Assembly (NCBI GenBank): GCA_031472005.1 | Contig: PZJY01000003.1 | Location: forward strand, 930,001-994,000 | DNA: 64,000 nucleotides | Source of the DNA: Tetracladium setigerum | Lineage: Eukaryota; Ascomycota; Leotiomycetes; Helotiales | Direction of reading: 5' to 3' | Shown: positions 57,462 through 64,000 of the stretch, piece after piece | Numbering within the stretch: the first letter of the stretch is position 1 | How the letters are laid out: every line of letters starts with the position of its first letter | The notes under the pieces: model-generated | The model's database searches: none | What the model was told of the DNA's origin: nothing | Seen by the model: the letters and a program-made list of their open reading frames with translations, nothing else | Translations under genes and position numbers: made by a program

Positions 57462-59064
57462 ATGGAGTCTAGCGATGATTTTGAAAGTGCTACCAAGGCA
57501 TTCCTCTCCTTCCTTTCGACAGTGGGCGTTACTGTTAATCCCAAAATGAGTATCGTCGATATGCGGTCTGAAGGTCGAGGGCGTGGAGTTGGTAAGCTGC
57601 TATTCTCTAACATCCTTCTCTCTTCATCTTGGACAAGCGTGAGAGGGGTCCATAATCTTCTGTGAACTGTATCTTTGGACAAATTTCTCTACTGCGGTGA
57701 TGTTTCACAGCTAATATTTTACAGTCGCAACAGGAGATTTCGAAGAAGACGAGATTATCTTCAGTATTCCTCGCACCGCCGTTCTCAACCTTAAAACCAC
57801 ACCGGAAAGCGTCGCCGCACTCTCTGCGAAGGCCGATATTTCTGCTCTACCCAGCTGGCTGGTGTGTCATCATCCCCTTGCTTTCCATACTCGAAATGGA
57901 TGCTAATGCAATCAGTCACTCACCGCCATCATACTTGCAGAAAACCTTCGACAGGATACAAGATGGGCGCCTTACTTCGCAGTCCTTCCCCGAGAATTGG
58001 ACAGCCTCGTCTTCTGGTCCGAGGCGGAACTTGCAGAGCTACAAGCAAGCACGGTGGTGAATAAAATTGGGAAGGCGGGAGCGGAGGAACAGTTCTCAAA
58101 CCATCTTGTCCCTTTTGGATTTGACATCAACACCTGTCACCGAGTCGCTTCTACAATCATGGCATATGCTTTCGATATCCCCGAAGATGAGCAATCAAAG
58201 GATGTGCTCGAGAAAGAGGGGGAAGATGATCTGGTTTCAGATGACGAGGAGGACGAGAAGACTATATTGTCTATGATCCCACTTGCGGATATGCTCAATG
58301 CAGACGCGGACAGGAACAATGCTCGGCTGATTTGCGACAATGCAGAGTTGGAAATGAGAGCAATCAAACGTATTGTCAAGGGCGAAGAAATCTTCAATGA
58401 TTATGGTCAACTTCCCCGATCGGATCTCCTACGCAGATATGGATACGTTACAGACAATTACGCTCCATTCGATGTAGCTGAGCTTGGCACACAATCCATA
58501 CTAAGTGCCTTCACCAACAATACATTTTACACTATCAACTCATCGCTCACACCATTGAGCCAAGACCAACTTAGGCGGAGAACAGAACTCGCAGAACGCG
58601 AAGGCGTATATGAAGAATCATACGACATACTTCACACCACACCCGATGAGCCGGGTATCTCGGACGAACTCCTTGCTCTGCTATACCTTCTACTAGTCGA
58701 CGAAGAGACTTTGGCCTCGATCACAAACTCCCAGAGTTCTCTTCCCAGTCGCTCCAAGCTTTCAACAGAATTAGTCGGACGAGTTTTGTCTTCCCTCCTT
58801 CGCGCTAGAGAGTCGGAGTACAAATCAACGATTGAAGAAGATGAGGCCATGAACAGCATGAACCTGCCCCGCCGAGCCAGGATGGCCTTGCAAGTACGAC
58901 TTGGAGAAAAGAAAGTCTTGCGACAGGCGATGCAGGAAGCATCACAATTTCATGGAAGCGATAAGCGAATGAGGATCGCACAGGGCGTCGCCGAGAGTGA
59001 GGGAAATGGCAAGCGAAGGATGGATGACGAGACCACGAACTCGAGAAAAAAGCGACTCAGGTGA
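57462..59064 (+). CDS. RKM4: SET-domain protein lysine methyltransferase, Rkm4/SETD6 type
   Basis: SET methyltransferase with a C-terminal Rubisco-LSMT-like substrate domain; yeast Rkm4 methylates ribosomal protein eL42. Three exons: 57462 to about 57591, about 57725-57861 and about 57916-59064, around 470 aa. The N-terminus MESSDDFESATKAFLSFLSTVGVTVNPKM leads into SIVDMRSEGRGRGVVATGDFEEDEIIFSIPRTAVL. The split-SET body shows MIPLADMLNADADRNNARL and the cofactor/Tyr motif GEEIFNDYGQLPRSDLLRRYGYV. An acidic insert (LVSDDEEDEK) and a basic tail (SRKKRLR) that could be a nuclear signal are present. Choice of Rkm4 over other SETD6-like enzymes rests on overall layout. Confidence 0.85.
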
Positions 59065-59456
59065 AAGCATCCAATTTCAGGGACTGCCTCGACGAAAAAC
59101 GAAGAGGAAAAGGACTGTTGGACAGGTTCATGCAGGGAAATTTGTTGCTTTGTTCAAAGGTGCGATTAACACCCTTGCAAACACTATTTATTTTGTTTGA
59201 TTCTCTCGCTCCTGTGAGCTCTACTAAAGTACAACAGTGCCTAGGTATCGCATTCGATCCTATCTGTCAGGCCATACTTCTAATTCCAAATCGCTTTCCC
59301 TCCCTAGCCCTCTTCCTCGGGCAACGCCTAAAACTCGAAATGTCCATCATCAAAGTGATGAACAGCAAATAAACTGGTATACAGGTGCGCCAAAAGCAGC
59401 GCCGGTTGTGTATCAAGAGGGGTGTGTGGGTATGGGTGTGTGTGAAGTAGCTTGCA
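59065..59456. other. Convergent 3' region, SET gene / EPL1
   Basis: 392 bp between facing genes, with small ORFs only. Confidence 0.4.
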
Positions 59457-61297
59457 TCAGCTCGCCGCTGCCGGTGGTTGAGGCTGCGGTTGCGGTGCAG
59501 CAATTGCTCGAGAGTTGTTGGGACTAGCGACAGTCGTTCTGCCAGCCGCAGTTCGTTGTTGGTGAAGGTGTGGCGGGAATGGTATAGTGGCACGGAACTT
59601 CAGGGCTTTGATGTCGTACGGATCTAAGTCATAGGTCGGTGGTTCGTCATCATCATCCTGATCATACTTCCATCGATCAGATGTGCCGTTCTCGACACCT
59701 TTGGCTACAGCATTCATTCCCTTGCGATCAATCCACAGCCGCCCTCCACGACCAATTCGGCGACGATAAGCTGGTTGCCCCCGAGGTTCTTCCTCGGGTG
59801 GCGAAAAGCTTCTGTAATTGAAAGTAAAAGGTTCGGGCTTCTCTAGTATGGGAGAAGCATTGTCGAAAGACTCGGAGGTTACAGAGGATGGAGGGGTCAT
59901 CAGGTAATGGTATTTGGCTGTGGCAGGACGGAAGCTCGTCTCTTGGCCAGTCACAGGTGGAAGAGGACCCTTTGTCAAGTCGACATGGTTCAGATTCCAC
60001 TTCCTGTGTTTCTCTGCTTGGTCCTCCATCTCGGCCTGCAACAGGGTTTCTTTCTGGGCAAGTAAGTCACTGAGTTGAACGAGATCAGCATCCAGAGCAC
60101 GGCCATCTGAGCGACCAGGCAAGCGTATTTGCGGTCCGGTTGGACGTTGAGCGAAGTCGCTGTGCTTTCTCTTCTGTGGCTGGGAGATATTAGCTGTGGG
60201 CTTGGACGGTGGGTTGCAAAGGTCACGTACCCGTTGGTTGATCAGATCATCATCATCAGTCTTGATGCCCAGTTGAACCTTCATCATCTTGAGTTTGCAG
60301 CGCTGCTCAAAGATGTCCTTTTCGGCCTTAAGGAGATCCCTCTTGGTGTTCTCTCTCTGAAGTGCCAGTCGGATCAAGTCTCGGCCGTCCTCGAGCTCCT
60401 TTCTTAATCTCTTAAGTTTTTCGGTGCTTTGGACGTCGCGGTTCCTGGTTTTCCTAGTCTGACGAGCATCACGACGTCGGAAGCAGACGTATGGGTCACC
60501 ATCGTCAAGTTCCTGATTTTTCTCAAATTTCAGACTTGGTTGCAGGGGGGTGTTGCCTGACTCCAGCCTACGCGCCTTCCAGTGCTCATAGATATCCTTT
60601 GCGAGGACTTGAGCTTTGGTAGGGAGTTGCAACTGTTTCAAGGCCAGTTGCATAGTTTCAAAGGGTATTAAGGTGTTGTCTATGGAGGCGAAGGGTGCCT
60701 GTTCGGCGGCGGTGTCCTCGAAGAGTTCCATGATCCTCTCAAACTCTGTCTCGGAGCACTTGGGCCCCGTCTTCTTCTGGTTGAAGGTCTTGAGGTAGGT
60801 ATCATCCTCGGTGGTCATGTCATACTGACAACCCGTACATTCTTCCACAGTCTGTGAGAAGCGGATGTAGGAGGCGGGTTTCTTAAAGACGAGTGGGTAC
60901 AGCTTGTCATAGTCGATATCAGTGCTCTCTTCGGCAGGAGGAGCAGGAATCTCTTCAGCAGCGCCGCCGAGATTCCCGGCCAGCGCAGCTTGAAGATGGT
61001 ATTCCTAGTAGATAGTTAGCACGGAGGTCACGGGATTTGTGTGAAGTTGTGGTAGTGTGGGTGGTGCAAAGTTCGAGTAATATCACGTGAAATGTAGAAG
61101 CTTGGCGGGTGGAAGGGAAGACTGGGGAGACTTGCCTTCTCTTCAGCCTTCTCGACGCCGGTATCGACCTTTTCGTTTTGAAGGGATTCATATTCCGAAG
61201 AATCGATCTGTTCTTCGCGAAGGATAGATAGCGGCGTTTGTTTTGAGAGTTTTTTCACGCGAAAACGTGACGAGGATTTGAGGTTGCTGGGTGCCAT
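59457..61297 (-). CDS. epl1: Enhancer of polycomb-like protein 1 (NuA4 subunit)
   Basis: Scaffold of the NuA4/piccolo histone acetyltransferase core. Three exons, 61297-61136, 61004-60231 and 60173-59457, total 550 aa. The EPcA part reads MAPSNLKSSSRFRVKKLSKQTPL..., EYHLQAALAG, YPLVFKKPASYIRFSQTVEEC, GCQYDMTTEDDTYLKTFN, YEHWKARRLESGNTPLQPSLKFE and PYVCFRRRDARQTRKTRNRDVQSTEKLKRLRKELE. These are diagnostic. A coiled segment follows, then a Pro/Gln-rich tail. The first intron starts with GC (AAG|GCAAGT) and ends CTACTAG; no GT donor nearby gives the conserved join EEK|EYHLQ. The second intron, 60174-60230, is 57 bases with no stop, has a GCTAATA branch-like site, and its removal joins LINQR to KRKHSDFAQRP. 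Confidence 0.95.
61130..61135 (-). other. GC-type 5' splice site in EPL1
   Basis: Donor GCAAGT after AAG, fitting the known stringent consensus of GC-AG introns (AG|GCAAGT). Confidence 0.8.
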
Positions 61298-62197
61298 GAT
61301 GGCGAGCGTGACGAGTGCGAGTGCGAGAAGTTGGCAGTCGGGCGAAGAAGGCGGTCAAGGGAGGAAAAGGAGGAGGATAGGGGTCGCAAAAGGTCGAATG
61401 CCTCTACGGCCTCACCACGCGATTTTTTGGGGCTCAAATTAATAGTAGCGATGGAGTTGAGCATGGCGAAAACAGATCTGATGTTTCCTGCTCAGAAAGC
61501 CATCGCGTTGTGGTGCTGTTGATGGAAGTTGTTGCGGTCTGGTGGCCGACGGTGAGCCTGTGAAAATTGTGCAGCAGCTGATTCTGTCTTCGCCGTGCGA
61601 GAGAGAGTGCGAGGGCGAGGGTGGAGAGCAGAGGGAACACGGCGGTCGGGATGGCTACGGCGCGCGGTTTGCTGTCGGCTGCCGTAGTAGTGTGCTGTAG
61701 GTTACCGTACCGTAGAAAAGTGTGGAGCGTGTTTGTTTGTTGTGCCAAGGCTTGGGGAAAGAGGAAAGAGCAGATGGAAGATCTAATTCAACATTGTCAG
61801 AATGTTAGATTATAAAAATAGTAGCGAATACATTCACATACATCCATAGATGGGTACTGTACATCAAATACATCCATGATTCATAATAATGTGCAATAAT
61901 ATACACACCTTATGATTCACGTGTTCACATCCACGATCCATCATCCTTCGTCCAATACTTCCCATCCATCCTCAGCCTTGCCAAACAGTTGTCAGCCTCG
62001 TCAATTAGAACCAATCGTCTTCTCCCTTGGCACCGTCTGTTCGCAGCGAGAGTGACAGAGATCCATCCAAACGGCCACGGCCCCTCCCCCTCCACATCCA
62101 TCATCCTTCGACCTCTACACAGCCCTACGGAAGAATCGCCGTACCTCACATACCACCCACCCGACCTCTCACAACCTCTCACAATCTTCCTTTCGCC
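61298..62197. promoter_or_regulatory. Divergent promoter region, EPL1 / calcineurin B
   Basis: 900 bp between divergent ATGs. It has an exact GTACTGTAC at 61854-61862 and a CATCC/TCC-rich leader before the calcineurin B ATG. No other gene was recognised. Confidence 0.5.
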
Positions 62198-63125
62198 ATG
62201 GGAAATGCCAGTAGCGCAGTGTTGGAAAACATTGTGCAGGGTTCCAACTGTATGCCAGACCTCACCTCACTCACAATGCTTGCTGAGCACACAAACTCAA
62301 CACCCAGAGGGGGGAAGCTGACCGTGGTGGCCACTGCTAGTTGATCGCGATGAGGTCGAGAGGATTCGAAAACGCTTCATGAAGCTGGACAAGGTGCCTA
62401 AAATCTAATCTTTACCTGTTACGCCCAAAGAATTACAATGCTAATCATACTCTTCTCTTGCCATAGGATAACTCTGGTACCATCGAACGCGAAGAATTCC
62501 TCAGCTTACCTCAAATCTCCTCCAACCCTCTCGCAACAAGGTAGGTAGATACATACATACATACATACATACATACACACCCAGCTATACACACACACCA
62601 GATATATAGCAGAACCACTCCTTCCTTCTCCTCCTTCTCTTTTTCTAATACGCACCTCCCACCCACAGATTAATAGCCATCTTCGACGAAGACGGCGGCG
62701 GCAATGTCGACTTCCAAGAATTCGTATCCGGCCTCAGCGCCTTCTCCTCCAAGGGCAACAAAGAGCAGAAGCTACGCTTCGCATTCAAGGTCTACGACAT
62801 CGACCGCGACGGCTACATCTCCAACGGCGAGCTCTTCATCGTCCTGAAGATGATGGTCGGCTCCAACCTCAAGGATCAGCAGCTGCAGCAGATTGTCGAC
62901 AAGACTATCATGGAGGCTGATCTGGATCGCGATGGGAAGATTAGCTTTGAGGAGTTTACGAAGATGGTTGAGAATACGGATGTTAGTATGAGTATGACGC
63001 TGGGTATGTTAGCTTTCTTTCTCTTTTGGTGGTACTTCTTTGCTTGCTTTGCTTTGGGAGGAGGGAGGATATGTGTGTTAAATTTATGGTGCTGACTGAC
63101 GCTCTTTTCTGCAGATCAATTCTAG
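62198..63125 (+). CDS. CNB1: Calcineurin regulatory subunit B
   Basis: Ca2+-binding regulatory subunit of the phosphatase calcineurin. Five exons: 62198-62249, 62341-62393, 62467-62540, 62669-63003 and 63115-63125, giving 174 aa, the usual length. MGNASS is an N-myristoylation signal. Four EF-hands are seen: DKDNSGTIEREE, DEDGGGNVDFQE, DIDRDGYISNGE and DLDRDGKISFEE. The protein ends MTLDQF, where the last exon is only 11 bases and adds DQF plus stop. Exon 4 read alone would run on into intron 4. Intron 3 contains an (ATAC)n microsatellite. Confidence 0.97.
62549..62577. repeat. (ATAC)n microsatellite in intron 3 of CNB1
   Basis: About seven uninterrupted ATAC units shortly after the donor. 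Confidence 0.9.
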
Positions 63126-64000
63126 ATTACTACCTTTGCTACCTTTTGCTCGCGAGCTATGAGATATCCGAATATTATGAACGATACCACGACTGCTTTG
63201 TGCCCTCGTTTTTGGTTGTTCTATTGTTGTCATATGTGATGATGATATGGCCTCTCTCTCCGTTCTCTCACGCAATACGTCTTGTAGTACAAGAAAAAAC
63301 ACTATTCCAGTTTAGTCTTGTGCTCTGTAAATCTAGTATCCCATCTCCTATCTTCCTTTCGTGAAGAAGAATTTGCTTTGAAGATATTATATTCCACATC
63401 CCCCAACTCTACCACTCTTCCTTCTATTGAAGTTAGGGAGAGCACAGCGACAATCAAGTTGGTATACAACCTAAGAATTTTCTCGGCGTTACGATATCAG
63501 GAAATAGGAGGGAGGGAGACGTAGAGTATGCGTGCCAAGCAAAATTAACTCACTACTGGGCACCTTACTCTGTTATAACGTCGAGCATAAAGAGCTCTTC
63601 TTCTTCGATGGGAAATGTTAAGCGTTTCAACGCATTATCGAGTTTGTAGATTTGAGGTGTTGTTGTGCGTAGCTGTGTGCGTACTGTACTTTATCCCCAA
63701 GGCGAGAAAGACATTTTGGTATGAAATTGGATATCTCTTGCCTTAAAGTTTATGATTCAAGAACCTTCATCTTATTCTACCTATGCAAGAATAATGCAAG
63801 ATACACAAAGAAAAAAGGAAGAGATATAACGTCTGTCCCTGCGTGCCGAGACGCACCCTGTCACGAGACGAATCTATAGTTTGGGAATCACAAAAATTTT
63901 CTTAGTAAGCCTATAAAGTTGTTATATATATGTCACTTTCTTTAATTATCTCTCCTTAAGGAAACCAGTTAAGCATAAGAAAAAGACTGTGGTTGACCAT
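63126..64000. other. CNB1 3' flank to window end
   Basis: 875 bp without a recognisable gene. It has an exact GTACTGTAC at 63681-63689 and an AT-rich end. ORFs of up to 112 codons overlap the CNB1 3' end but show no family features. Confidence 0.45.

Noticed and set aside
1..64000. tRNA, rRNA, transposon, CRISPR or secondary-metabolite cluster
   Set aside because: By eye I found no B-box-like tRNA sequence outside exons, no terminal repeats or transposase/reverse transcriptase motifs, and no backbone enzyme. The single degraded P450 is not a cluster.

Overview
The window is nuclear DNA from a filamentous ascomycete (Pezizomycotina; a leotiomycete of the Botrytis/Sclerotinia kind is my guess, with low confidence). 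The support is short GT-AG introns in nearly every gene, fungal-type protein families throughout (URC1, BUR1, EPL1, a P5B ATPase with a long Ser-rich head, class V myosin), moderate gene density (26 gene loci in 64 kb) and pyrimidine-rich, microsatellite-containing intergenic DNA. I found no transposon, rRNA, tRNA or CRISPR.

Layout. 0-5.7 kb: an ABHD11-type hydrolase cut by the window edge, a Rab18-like GTPase, ribosomal protein S1 and a small unknown Ser-rich protein. 5.7-9.1 kb: a 3.4 kb gene-poor, microsatellite-rich stretch. 9.1-14.8 kb: a GTP-cyclohydrolase-II-like URC1 and a uracil phosphoribosyltransferase, with the transcription elongation factor ELF1 between them. 16-26 kb: WAPL cohesin releaser, Rheb GTPase, seryl-tRNA synthetase and a ZUP1-type deubiquitinase. 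26.9-36.5 kb: BUR1/CDK9 kinase, a small complex I subunit, a CFA/coclaurine-type methyltransferase and a P5B transport ATPase. 37-50.5 kb: NAP1, 3-phosphoglycerate dehydrogenase, class V myosin, adenylate kinase 6 (FAP7) and HAM1 ITP pyrophosphatase. 51-57 kb: a degraded cytochrome P450, AMPK beta subunit, a small membrane protein and KAE1. 57.4-63.1 kb: an RKM4-like SET methyltransferase, EPL1 (NuA4) and calcineurin B.

Most genes are housekeeping and are not obviously one pathway. The one functional neighbourhood is URC1 plus uracil phosphoribosyltransferase, both of which act in the URC route of uracil catabolism. Signalling genes (Rheb, AMPK beta, calcineurin B, BUR1) are scattered.

The strongest unexpected signal concerns the sequence rather than its biology. 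Eight otherwise well-conserved genes are each broken by one missing base, seven of them in a short homopolymer run. This looks like systematic homopolymer under-calling, and any automatic annotation will truncate these genes. Other points of note are a P450 lacking its heme-binding cysteine region, a GC-AG intron in EPL1, three stop-free 3n introns, and a recurrent GTACWGTAC word in noncoding DNA.
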